DNA from: Fidelibacterota bacterium
GTDB taxonomy: Bacteria; Fidelibacterota; Marinisomatia; Marinisomatales; TCS55
Assembly (NCBI GenBank): GCA_016845785.1
Contig: JAERSH010000044.1
Coordinates: 124,001 to 188,000 of the forward strand
Length of the DNA: 64,000 nt
Direction of reading: 5' to 3'
Shown here: piece by piece, positions 8,184 through 16,024 of the stretch
How the letters are laid out: each line of letters begins with the position of its first letter
How positions within the stretch are numbered: the stretch's first letter is position 1
Notes under the pieces: model-generated
The model's input: the letters and a program-made list of their open reading frames with translations, nothing else
Told to the model about the DNA's origin: nothing
Database searches by the model: none
Translations under genes and position numbers: made by a program

Positions 8184-8566
8184 TATCGATCCGCAGGGGG
8201 AAGTGGATCACCTGCATTTTATTTAGTTTATTATCCTCGGCAGCCCTTTCCCAAGAACCCAATCAAAAGTATACAGAATTTAAAGCGCTTACCAAGCGCG
8301 TCTATCACTTTACTAAAGTAGAATTCATCACGCCGGAGGGGGAATTCAATGATGCCATTTGCACCTTGGTCATTGAAGATTTACAAGAAGAAAGTCCACC
8401 TTACGTTGCCATTTATTATAAAAGAGATAACTCCGATTGGTTTACAGAATCTTTATATCGAAAGCGGGTGCGCTATAGTTATAAAAATGGCATCATAAAA
8501 TTAGACCGCTCCAACTTTTGGGATTGGTACGAAGTGAATGAAATTAAGGTGGTGGTGATTTATTAA
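8180..8566 (+). CDS. Uncharacterised small secreted protein
   Basis: 128 residues. Residues 1-25 form a signal peptide (CILFSLLSSAALSQ, cleavage near Ala/Gln). The mature part is a beta-rich ~100-residue domain with aromatic-rich strands (YVAIYYKRDNSDWFTESLY; NFWDWYEVNEIKVVVIY) and no cysteine pair that would suggest a disulfide. It overlaps the preceding coiled-coil gene by ATGA and is followed by the SRP RNA gene, so it ends the operon that begins at 4422. I do not recognise the family. Confidence 0.6.
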   Translation: MISIRRGKWITCILFSLLSSAALSQEPNQKYTEFKALTKRVYHFTKVEFITPEGEFNDAICTLVIEDLQEESPPYVAIYYKRDNSDWFTESLYRKRVRYSYKNGIIKLDRSNFWDWYEVNEIKVVVIY

Positions 8567-8629
8567 GGGTAAGAAGCCTTGCTTCCCGTCAGAAAATTCG
8601 GGTAAATTTCGGACTGATTATTTGAAAAT

Positions 8630-8905
8630 TTGGTCGTGCTAGATGGGGAATTAGCGGTGCCCTGTAACCTGCAATCCGCTACAGCAGGATCGATGCTTGT
8701 ATGCGGCAAATGCTGAACTTCGTACTCGAATTAAGTGGTGTTGAAGTTTCAATTCTTCGCAATGGTTTTACACTAAACTCCGTCAGGACCGGAAGGGAGC
8801 AGCGGTAGGTGACTAGAATTGTGTGCCGGAGAACCCCTGGAATGGAGCTAACTGATTCGGTGTAAGTTGTCCCCAGATTTGTCAAGTGCGAGTGCACGGC
8901 CATCC
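8630..8905 (+). ncRNA. ffs: Signal recognition particle RNA, large form with Alu domain
   Basis: The domain IV core GTCAGGACCGGAAGGGAGCA lies at 8782-8801, with the GGAAG tetraloop region and the asymmetric loop that binds Ffh M domain. The 5' part (GCGGTGCCCTGTAACCTGCA, about 8654-8673) and the distal 3' part (AGTGCGAGTGCACGGCCATC) match the Alu-domain segments of the Bacillus-type scRNA, so this is the ~270-nt form and not the short 4.5S form. It targets nascent membrane and secreted proteins with Ffh and FtsY. It sits directly upstream of dnaX, as in Bacillus subtilis. Both ends are approximate. Confidence 0.9.
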
Positions 8906-8919
8906 TTATTTGAGAAAGC

Positions 8920-10578
8920 ATGTCATACCAAGTCTTATCCCTGAAATGGCGACCCCAATCCTTTGGGGATGTGATCGGCCAAGATCATGTCACCCAAACA
9001 TTGATCAACGCATTTAAAAAAGAACGCGTTGCCCAGGGATATATGCTCACGGGGCCTCGTGGTGTAGGTAAAACCACTACTGCACGGATTATCGCTAAAG
9101 CCTTAAACTGCCCAAATACAAAAGATGGTGTGCCCTGTAATGACTGCAATAACTGTCAAGAAATCACCGATGGCAGAAATTTGGATGTATTGGAAATTGA
9201 TGGTGCTTCTAACCGGGGAATTGAAGAAATCCGAAATCTTCGTGAGCAAATCAAATATGCGCCCATGAATGCGCCTTATAAAATATTCATTATTGATGAA
9301 GTCCACATGCTCACCAATCAGGCATTCAATGCACTGCTTCGGACTTTAGAAGAGCCGCCACCCCACGGTAAATTTATTTTAGCCACAACAGACATTCATA
9401 AGGTGCCATCTACCATTATTTCACGGTGTCAGCGGTTTGATTTTAACCGAATCACCGAAGCGACGATTGGGGAGCAGTTGAAGACCATTTTAGCGTCGGA
9501 AAAAATAAGTGCAGATGACGAGTCTATCAATGCCATTGCACGAAAAGCAGACGGCAGTATGCGTGATGGATTAAGTTTGATGGATCAAGTCATTGCTTAT
9601 GCGGGAGATTCAATCAAGATTGATGATGTATCTGCTGTCATTGGCCTCATCCCATTGGATGTATATTTTGGTTACTCTACCGCTATTATTGAGAAAGATG
9701 CTTCTAAGATGATGGATGTACTTCAATCCATCCGGACAACTGGATTGCCCCTAGAAGATGTGGCGCAGGGGTTGAATCATCATTTCCGAAATTTGATAAT
9801 AGGTACAGTGCCGAATGGCGATGGTCTTCTGGATTTAAATGAAGATCATAAAAAGCAATATATCGCCCATGCGACCTTATGGGATGGAAAGGATCTCCTG
9901 CGGGTAACCAAAGAATTAAATGAATTAGAATTCAGTTTAAAACGGGTGACACAACCGGTGATTCATTTTGAAATGACCGCAATGAAATTACTCGAAATGG
10001 ATACGTCTGTATCTATTGGTGAATTACTTTCGGGGGCGAAACCGGCAGAAGTAAAAAAAAATCCTAAGCCTGCACCAAAATCGGTAGATCCTGTCCCTCA
10101 AAAAGTGGTGTATAAAACCGTAGAGCCACCATCAAAGGTAGAAGCGCCCAAAGTGGCCACACCACCGCCTCCAGCGGAAAAAGAAGTAAAAACAAATACA
10201 AAAATATCCCTGGAAACTATTGAAGAAAAATGGGGTGGCTTAGTGGGTAAAATCACCAATGAAAGGCCATCCATAGGGACCGCATTGGAGCATAGTGCAC
10301 CGGCCGAACTTGATGGGAATAAATTGATTATCAATGTGTATGATTTGCCCAAATTCAGCGTGGGGAATTTGAATCGGAACAATCAAGTGATCGAGCGGTT
10401 TGTAGAAGAACATTATGGGGTGGAGCTCAAAATTAAGGCAGAATTGGACGAAGGAAATGGTTCAAAGAAATCAGCACCAACTCCAGTTTCGGAACCGCCA
10501 AAAGCTGCACCAACAGCAGACGGTGAAACAGTCGTATCCCGTGTGTTGGAAGTATTTGACGGCGAAATTTTAAGATAG
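8920..10578 (+). CDS. dnaX: DNA polymerase III subunit gamma/tau
   Basis: 552 residues. The clamp-loader AAA+ module carries Walker A GPRGVGKTT (45-53), a four-cysteine zinc motif (Cys64, 73, 76, 79), DExH-like DEVHM (from 126), and sensor/arginine-finger segments (ATTDIHK; ISRCQRFDF). Domain III ends near residue 365. A proline-rich linker follows and then a tau-type C-terminal domain (from ~415) that normally contacts the polymerase. It loads the beta clamp at the replication fork. An A9 run at codons 378-381 could yield a short gamma form. It heads the dnaX-ybaB-recR cluster just after the SRP RNA. Confidence 0.97.
   Translation: MSYQVLSLKWRPQSFGDVIGQDHVTQTLINAFKKERVAQGYMLTGPRGVGKTTTARIIAKALNCPNTKDGVPCNDCNNCQEITDGRNLDVLEIDGASNRGIEEIRNLREQIKYAPMNAPYKIFIIDEVHMLTNQAFNALLRTLEEPPPHGKFILATTDIHKVPSTIISRCQRFDFNRITEATIGEQLKTILASEKISADDESINAIARKADGSMRDGLSLMDQVIAYAGDSIKIDDVSAVIGLIPLDVYFGYSTAIIEKDASKMMDVLQSIRTTGLPLEDVAQGLNHHFRNLIIGTVPNGDGLLDLNEDHKKQYIAHATLWDGKDLLRVTKELNELEFSLKRVTQPVIHFEMTAMKLLEMDTSVSIGELLSGAKPAEVKKNPKPAPKSVDPVPQKVVYKTVEPPSKVEAPKVATPPPPAEKEVKTNTKISLETIEEKWGGLVGKITNERPSIGTALEHSAPAELDGNKLIINVYDLPKFSVGNLNRNNQVIERFVEEHYGVELKIKAELDEGNGSKKSAPTPVSEPPKAAPTADGETVVSRVLEVFDGEILR
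10053..10061 (+). other. A9 slippery run in dnaX, possible programmed frameshift or transcript slippage site
   Basis: Nine consecutive A residues are read as gtA AAA AAA AAt in frame 0. One base back (or one extra A in the mRNA) gives Lys-Ser-stop with TAA at 10065-10067. Loss of one A also leads to a stop within about ten codons. The product would end near residue 382, at the domain III/linker border where gamma ends in other bacteria. E. coli (A AAA AAG) and Thermus thermophilus (A9) dnaX use such runs. No strong downstream hairpin was seen. Confidence 0.55.
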
Positions 10579-10586
10579 GAGAAATC

Positions 10587-10913
10587 ATGTTCAATAAAGG
10601 CAACATGTCTAAAATGTTAAAGCAAGCACAAGAAGTGCAAAAGCAAATTGAAAATGTTCAAAATGAATTGGATGACCTTCATATTGCCGGTGAATCCGGT
10701 GGTGGAATGGTAAAAGCAACCGTGAATGGAAAAATGGAATTGCTAGATCTAAACCTGCAGGATGACATCCTTGAGGAAGATAAAGATATGATTGAAGATT
10801 TAATTATATCTGCAGTGAACAACGCCATGACCAAAGCACAGGAAGAAAGCCAAAATCGCATGAATTCTGTGACGGGTGGTATGTTGGGCGGTATGAAAAT
10901 TCCGGGCATGTAA
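10587..10913 (+). CDS. ybaB: Nucleoid-associated protein, YbaB/EbfC family
   Basis: 108 residues, usual length. It shows the family start FNKGNMSKMLKQAQEVQKQI, a long helix for dimerisation, then the strand block GMVKATVNGKMELLDLNL and a C-terminal Met/Gly-rich tail (GGMLGGMKIPGM). YbaB dimers bind DNA with a tweezer-like shape and are widely conserved between dnaX and recR, exactly as here. The gene lies 8 bases after dnaX with a GGAGA ribosome-binding site, and recR starts immediately after its stop, so the three genes form one operon. Confidence 0.95.
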   Translation: MFNKGNMSKMLKQAQEVQKQIENVQNELDDLHIAGESGGGMVKATVNGKMELLDLNLQDDILEEDKDMIEDLIISAVNNAMTKAQEESQNRMNSVTGGMLGGMKIPGM

Positions 10914-11507
10914 TTGCGCTCCATTCCAGACAGTATTGTTCGATTGATTGAGGAATTTTCACGATTCCCCGGTATTGGGCGAAAAACAGCCCAGCGGATG
11001 GCATTTCATGTGTTGAAATCCCCTAATGACCAAGCGGTTCAATTGGCTCAATCAGTTATGGATATGAAAACAAAAATCCAATTTTGTTCCGTATGCAATG
11101 GCATTACAGAGGATGACCCTTGCGGTATTTGCACTGATCCGAAGCGAGATCAATCTTCTATCTGTATCGTTGAAGATGCGGCGGATGTATATACATTCGA
11201 AAAGACCAATGCATTTCAAGGGGTTTATCACGTCCTAGGCGGCGTTTTATCTCCATTGGATGGCATTGGACCGGATGATCTTCATATCAATGGATTAATT
11301 GACCGCGCAAAGCCGGGAACAGAGGTTGTGATTGCGACCAATCCCAGTATCGAAGGTGAAGCCACAAGTTTGTATATTGCAAAGCTCCTGAATGGGAAAT
11401 CTGTGAAAGTGACACGATTAGCCAGAGGATTACCCATGGGCGGCGATTTGGAATACATTGATGATGCAACCATTATGAGAGCCATGGAAGGCAGAACCAC
11501 CATATGA
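10914..11507 (+). CDS. recR: Recombination mediator protein RecR
   Basis: 197 residues, normal length. It contains a helix-hairpin-helix (FSRFPGIGRKTAQRMAFHVL, residues ~15-34), a four-cysteine zinc finger (CSVCNGITEDDPCGIC, ~59-74) and a Toprim domain (ICIVEDAADVYTFEKTNAF from ~83). RecR with RecO/RecF loads RecA on SSB-coated gaps. The start is TTG directly after the ybaB stop. The gene ends in an ATGA overlap with pgsA. Confidence 0.96.
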   Translation: MRSIPDSIVRLIEEFSRFPGIGRKTAQRMAFHVLKSPNDQAVQLAQSVMDMKTKIQFCSVCNGITEDDPCGICTDPKRDQSSICIVEDAADVYTFEKTNAFQGVYHVLGGVLSPLDGIGPDDLHINGLIDRAKPGTEVVIATNPSIEGEATSLYIAKLLNGKSVKVTRLARGLPMGGDLEYIDDATIMRAMEGRTTI

Positions 11508-12088
11508 TGACCTTACCCAATATATTGACCTTTGGACGCATTTTGTTGACACCCGTTTTTATCGTATGTCTATTTGCGGAATTCCAAGGTGCCCACATGT
11601 GGGCATTGACCATTTTTATTATTGCATCTATTACGGATGCCTATGATGGTTATTATGCCAGAAAAAATAATATGGTCACGGATACAGGCAGGTTTTTAGA
11701 TCCGCTGGCGGATAAAATTTTGGTGTCTTCAGCATTTATATCCTTTGCTGTCATGGGGCTGATCGACTTTTGGATGGTCGCCCTCATAATTTTCCGAGAT
11801 TTATTTGTCACAGGATTGCGGGTGGTCATGTCCCGTTCAGGATTTACCATGATGACAAGTAAAATAGCCAAATCCAAAACCGGCGTTCAGCTCGGCATTA
11901 TTATTTTTACATTGCTCTTTTTAAGTTTAAAAGGTTTGAATTGGGTATTGACCAACGAAATCCACGGATTTATTCATCAATATGAACTGGTCTATTATTT
12001 CACCATGATTGCGGCCCTGTTTACCTTATTTACAGGATGGACATATATTCAGGAAAATCGCAAAGCGATTAAAGAAATAATGAATTAA
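11504..12088 (+). CDS. pgsA: CDP-diacylglycerol-glycerol-3-phosphate 3-phosphatidyltransferase
   Basis: 194 residues with about four to five membrane helices. The CDP-alcohol phosphotransferase motif is intact: DG-x2-AR-x8-G-x3-D-x3-D is read as DGYYARKNNM...TGRFLDPLAD (residues ~46-68). It makes phosphatidylglycerol phosphate at the inner membrane, the committed step to phosphatidylglycerol. The next gene encodes the phosphatase for the following step, so the pair forms a biosynthetic unit. It overlaps recR by 4 bases. Confidence 0.93.
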   Translation: MMTLPNILTFGRILLTPVFIVCLFAEFQGAHMWALTIFIIASITDAYDGYYARKNNMVTDTGRFLDPLADKILVSSAFISFAVMGLIDFWMVALIIFRDLFVTGLRVVMSRSGFTMMTSKIAKSKTGVQLGIIIFTLLFLSLKGLNWVLTNEIHGFIHQYELVYYFTMIAALFTLFTGWTYIQENRKAIKEIMN

Positions 12089-12091
12089 TCC

Positions 12092-12547
12092 ATGAATCGT
12101 CAGGCAGCCGAATGGATTGGAACTGTTTTTTATATTGGTAAGCTGCCATTAGCGCCCGGAACGTGGGCCAGTTTGATTGCTACCATATTATGGTATTTTA
12201 TTTTTCAATATCAAGATCCCCTGATTTTACCCATCGTGACCGTATTTCTGTTTTTATTGGGGAGTCTTGCAGCAGATACGGTGGTCCGTGATTCAAAAGA
12301 GCATGATCCGTCCAGAATTGTGATCGATGAATGGGTAGGGCAATGGATTGCATTTACCATGCTGCCTGTCAATATTTATACAGGAATAATTGGATTTATA
12401 GCGTTTCGGATTTTTGATATTACCAAAGTGGGTCCGGTGAGACGGATGGAAAAACTACCCGGTGGATGGGGTGTGATGGCCGATGATGTGATGGCGGGCA
12501 TCATGAGCTATTTTGTAATTCTATTTGTGTATTGGGTCATGAGTTGA
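12092..12547 (+). CDS. pgpA: Phosphatidylglycerophosphatase A
   Basis: 151 residues with three to four hydrophobic helices. Family motifs are present: GKLPLAPGTWASL near the N terminus, the acidic IVIDEWVGQW (~73-82) and GGWGVMADDVMAGI (~126-139). It dephosphorylates phosphatidylglycerol phosphate to phosphatidylglycerol in the inner membrane, completing the step begun by the adjacent pgsA. It starts 3 bases after pgsA, and its stop overlaps the TTG start of cinA. Confidence 0.93.
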   Translation: MNRQAAEWIGTVFYIGKLPLAPGTWASLIATILWYFIFQYQDPLILPIVTVFLFLLGSLAADTVVRDSKEHDPSRIVIDEWVGQWIAFTMLPVNIYTGIIGFIAFRIFDITKVGPVRRMEKLPGGWGVMADDVMAGIMSYFVILFVYWVMS

Positions 12548-13764
12548 ATATTGGTTTAATCACGATTGGGGCGGAATTACTAAATGGCGCACGGACAGAT
12601 ACAAACGCTGCATGGATTGGTCAGTCTGTCATTCCTGTCGGTGGGAATGTGGTATGGCATATGACGGTGAATGATGATAAATCTTCCATAGAATCTGCTT
12701 TAGATAATTTGCCGCAACATATAGATATTGTGTTATGCACAGGCGGTTTGGGACCAACGCATGATGATATTACACCGACAGTCCTCTATCAATATTTTAA
12801 TGCGGAGCCAGAATTTGATGAGGCTTATTGGCAAATTTTAACAAAAAAATTTGCAGCCCGTGGCAGAGTCATCCCTGAATCGAATCGCAACCAAGCCATG
12901 AAACCCAATGTGGGAGACGTGATTCCAAATCCCGTAGGTTCAGCGAGGGGACTCCATTTCAGTAATGATGATTACGAATTATTCGCCATGCCCGGTGTAC
13001 CGGCAGAAATGAAAAGTATGATGAACAATACGGTGCTCCCCTGGATTGACGAGCAATCTAACCATGAGACTTTTGTCACTACATGGCGGACAACAGGTAT
13101 AATGGAATCGGTTTTATTTGAACGGTTAGATCCGATTCTGAATAACCATCCCCATGTGGATATTGCCTTTCTACCCAAATTCACCGGGGTGGATCTTCGC
13201 ATTTCATCTGATGATCAATCCTCCATGACCGCATTTCTAGCTGAAGCTGAACCCATCGTAAAAAAATACCACTTTGGGGATGAAGACACTGAATTAGAAG
13301 ATGCAGTCGGATCAATATTGTTAGAAACGGGCAAAACCATCGCCACAGCAGAATCATGTACCGGGGGATTAATTGGAGATCGATTAACCAATGTATCCGG
13401 CAGTTCATCATATTTCAAAGGCGGTGTGGTGGCCTATAGCAATGCTGTAAAAATGAACGCTCTAAATGTGAAAAAAACCACTTTAGATGCCCATGGTGCC
13501 GTGAGTGAAGAAACGGCTATAGAAATGGCAAGAGGCGTGCGAAAATACTTAGATGCAGATATGGGCGTCTCTACAACAGGGATTGCAGGACCCACAGGCG
13601 GAACGGATGAAAAACCTGTTGGATTGGTCTATGTGGGTATTTCCACAGCAGATTATGAAAAAGTATATCGTTTCACGTTTACACCCCATCGAAAAACCAA
13701 TAAACTCATGTCGAGCCAAGCTGCCTTAAATATTACCCGATTATATTTATTGAATGGCGCCTAA
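12544..13764 (+). CDS. cinA: CinA-family protein (competence/damage-inducible; nicotinamide-nucleotide amidohydrolase)
   Basis: About 406 residues. The N-terminal MoCF-like domain begins MNIGLITIGAELLNGARTDTN and contains CTGGLGPTHDDITP. The C-terminal amidohydrolase domain (from ~255) has TIATAESCTGGLIGDRLT and GVSTTGIAGPTGGTDEKPVG. It deamidates nicotinamide mononucleotide in NAD recycling, and the N-terminal domain can act as a COG1058 pyrophosphatase. TTG 12544, overlapping the pgpA stop, puts the conserved N terminus at residue 1; a TTG at 12532 is less likely. cinA next to recA is a classic arrangement, here separated only by thpR. Confidence 0.93.
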   Translation: MNIGLITIGAELLNGARTDTNAAWIGQSVIPVGGNVVWHMTVNDDKSSIESALDNLPQHIDIVLCTGGLGPTHDDITPTVLYQYFNAEPEFDEAYWQILTKKFAARGRVIPESNRNQAMKPNVGDVIPNPVGSARGLHFSNDDYELFAMPGVPAEMKSMMNNTVLPWIDEQSNHETFVTTWRTTGIMESVLFERLDPILNNHPHVDIAFLPKFTGVDLRISSDDQSSMTAFLAEAEPIVKKYHFGDEDTELEDAVGSILLETGKTIATAESCTGGLIGDRLTNVSGSSSYFKGGVVAYSNAVKMNALNVKKTTLDAHGAVSEETAIEMARGVRKYLDADMGVSTTGIAGPTGGTDEKPVGLVYVGISTADYEKVYRFTFTPHRKTNKLMSSQAALNITRLYLLNGA

Positions 13765-14335
13765 TTTGATCCGAACATTTGTGGCTGTACCGGTGCCTGA
13801 ATCGGTTTTCGATTTACAAAATACGTTGAGATCAACCATTGATCCGAAAAAAGGAAAAATCAAATGGGTGCGGAGAGATCAACTCCATCTCACTTTAAAA
13901 TTTATCGGTGATACACCTGAATCATCATTCGGTGATATTCGAACAATTTTGGATGAAATTGTGAATAAAACTTCAACCATTCAATTAGAGATAAGTGGGA
14001 CAGGGTGTTTCCCCAAAAAGGAAAGACCGCGCGTTCTATGGGCGGGTGTAACTGGCGAGACAGACAGGTTGCTTCATCTTGTGGATGATGTTCAATCTGA
14101 ATTGGATCCACGTGGGTTTTTTAAAGATGAATTAGATTATCATCCCCATATTACCTTAGGGCGGGCTCGTTATCCTCAAAAGCATACACCGAATATTTCA
14201 GCATTTTTAAAAACGGAATATTCACCCATCCCATTTGTTATAGAAAAAATTCAATTTATCAGCAGTGAACTCTTCCCAAATGGGCCAGTATATACTATTT
14301 TAAGCACTCACTTTTTTAAAAATAATTCAGTTTAG
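13754..14335 (+). CDS. thpR: RNA 2',3'-cyclic phosphodiesterase
   Basis: 193 residues of the 2H phosphoesterase family. Both HxTx motifs are present: HLTLKF (residues ~44-49) and HITLGRARY (~132-140). These histidines act on RNA 2',3'-cyclic phosphate ends. The ATG at 13754 overlaps the end of cinA by 11 bases and recA follows after 8 bases. The cinA-thpR-recA order recurs in many bacteria and suggests shared expression. Confidence 0.93.
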   Translation: MAPNLIRTFVAVPVPESVFDLQNTLRSTIDPKKGKIKWVRRDQLHLTLKFIGDTPESSFGDIRTILDEIVNKTSTIQLEISGTGCFPKKERPRVLWAGVTGETDRLLHLVDDVQSELDPRGFFKDELDYHPHITLGRARYPQKHTPNISAFLKTEYSPIPFVIEKIQFISSELFPNGPVYTILSTHFFKNNSV

Positions 14336-14343
14336 GAGCATAT

Positions 14344-15372
14344 ATGGCTGCCACAACAGATAAAAAAACAAAAGCATTAGAACTGGCAATTACCCAAGTC
14401 GATCGTCAATTTGGCAAAGGATCGATCATGCGTCTTGGATCGGATCAACCGGTCATGTCATCCAATAGCATTTCAACAGGGTGTTTATCCTTGGATGTGG
14501 CTTTGGGAGTAGGCGGTGTACCCCGGGGTCGAATCATTGAAATATATGGTCCTGAATCATCAGGTAAAACCACATTGGCTTTACATATCGTGGCGGAAGC
14601 ACAAAAGGCCGGAGGATATGCCGCATTCATTGACGCGGAACATGCCATGGATCCTCAATACTCCCAAAAGTTGGGTGTGAATTTAGAAGAATTACTGGTC
14701 TCTCAGCCGGATACAGGTGAACAAGCATTGGAGATTACAGAAACATTGGTTCGCAGTAGTGCGCTGGATGTGATTGTGGTGGATTCCGTAGCGGCATTGG
14801 TCCCTCGTGCTGAATTAGAAGGCGAAATGGGAGACACCCACGTGGGCCTTCAAGCGAGGCTCATGTCTCAAGCATTACGAAAATTGACAGGAACCGTAAG
14901 TCGCTCCAATACGGCAGTGATTTTTATCAATCAGATTCGGGAAAAAATTGGTGTTATGTTCGGTAATCCGGAAACCACTCCCGGTGGACGTGCGCTCAAA
15001 TTTTATACATCAGTTCGGATGGATATTCGCCGAATTACCACCATTAAAGATGGACAGGATGCCGTGGGGAATCGCACCCGGGTAAAAGTAGTTAAAAACA
15101 AAGTAGCGCCACCATTCAAACAAACTGAATTTGATATCATGTACAATCAGGGTATTTCTGTTGAAGGAGATATTATTGATTTGGCATTAAAGGGAGACAT
15201 CGTCCAAAAAATGGGTTCATGGTTCTCATATGGTGATATGAAGATTGGTCAAGGTCGTGAAAATGCGAAACAATTCTTGACGGACAATGATGATGTGAGA
15301 GAAGAAATCGTCGAAAAGGTCAAAAACTTCATGGGCGTGGAAGAGGCACCGCCTGAGAATGGCAAATCGTAA
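14344..15372 (+). CDS. recA: Recombinase RecA
   Basis: 342 residues, standard length. The Walker A motif GPESSGKTT starts at residue 69, Walker [13 protein letters not shown] is near 140, and the conserved [21 protein letters not shown] (in two parts, ~197-217) forms the L2 region. It forms filaments on ssDNA for strand exchange and SOS co-protease activity. A GGAG ribosome-binding site lies just upstream. I saw no obvious LexA-type box in front of it, so expression probably comes from the upstream cluster, an inner promoter, or both. It overlaps recX by 14 bases. Confidence 0.98.
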   Translation: MAATTDKKTKALELAITQVDRQFGKGSIMRLGSDQPVMSSNSISTGCLSLDVALGVGGVPRGRIIEIYGPESSGKTTLALHIVAEAQKAGGYAAFIDAEHAMDPQYSQKLGVNLEELLVSQPDTGEQALEITETLVRSSALDVIVVDSVAALVPRAELEGEMGDTHVGLQARLMSQALRKLTGTVSRSNTAVIFINQIREKIGVMFGNPETTPGGRALKFYTSVRMDIRRITTIKDGQDAVGNRTRVKVVKNKVAPPFKQTEFDIMYNQGISVEGDIIDLALKGDIVQKMGSWFSYGDMKIGQGRENAKQFLTDNDDVREEIVEKVKNFMGVEEAPPENGKS

Positions 15373-15994
15373 AATTGTTCGAATTAAGCGATCCACCAAA
15401 TATAGTGATCGCATTATTGTTCATTTAGATGACAAAAGCGTCTTCAGGATTCCTGAGGACGTTTTTGTTTTGAACCCCTTGCATGTGGACGATATGGTTT
15501 CAACGGAGACTATTGAATCCTATGGTAAAAAGATGCGCCTTCAGGAAGCGAAAGATGCGGGATTTAGATTATTGGGGTTTCGTATGCGGAGTATTGCTGA
15601 AATGCGGAAGCGCCTGAAAGAAAAAGATTTTAATGCAGATGAAATCGATCACGCGGTAAATCATATGATTGATCTCAATTATCTGGACGATAGTGCTTTC
15701 GGCAAAGCATTCGTTCGTGAAAAAGTAAAAAATAAAAAAATAGGTCCCATGGCTTTACGGTCTGAGTTAGTGCCTCATTTTTTACCTTCAGAATTGGTAC
15801 TCCAATTAATTCATGACATATATACAGAATTTGATCCCCAATCATTGATCGAGTTCCATTTAAAGAAGAGGGGTGTACGAAAGAAAAAACCGCTTGATCA
15901 AAAAACTCAAAAGCGAATGAATGATTTTTTGGCCAGAAAGGGATTTTACTGGGATTCTATCCGTGAAGTGTATTTGGAATGGGGTTTATTGTAG
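15359..15994 (+). CDS. recX: Regulatory protein RecX
   Basis: 211 residues. The three-helix tandem repeats typical of RecX are visible: [14 protein letters not shown] (residue ~80 onward), [21 protein letters not shown], and a final block ending in [16 protein letters not shown]. RecX binds along the RecA filament groove and limits its activity. The start overlaps the 3' end of recA by 14 bases, so the two are translationally linked, as in many bacteria. Confidence 0.92.
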   Translation: MANRKIVRIKRSTKYSDRIIVHLDDKSVFRIPEDVFVLNPLHVDDMVSTETIESYGKKMRLQEAKDAGFRLLGFRMRSIAEMRKRLKEKDFNADEIDHAVNHMIDLNYLDDSAFGKAFVREKVKNKKIGPMALRSELVPHFLPSELVLQLIHDIYTEFDPQSLIEFHLKKRGVRKKKPLDQKTQKRMNDFLARKGFYWDSIREVYLEWGLL

Positions 15995-16024
15995 TCACGG
16001 GAACCTGTTTGCGTATAATGTAAT

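Noticed and set aside
8569-8589. Short GGG(T)AAG...CTTCCC hairpin after the 8180-8566 gene
   Set aside because: Only six pairs with a bulge and no T run, so I did not call it a terminator; transcripts may continue into the SRP RNA region.
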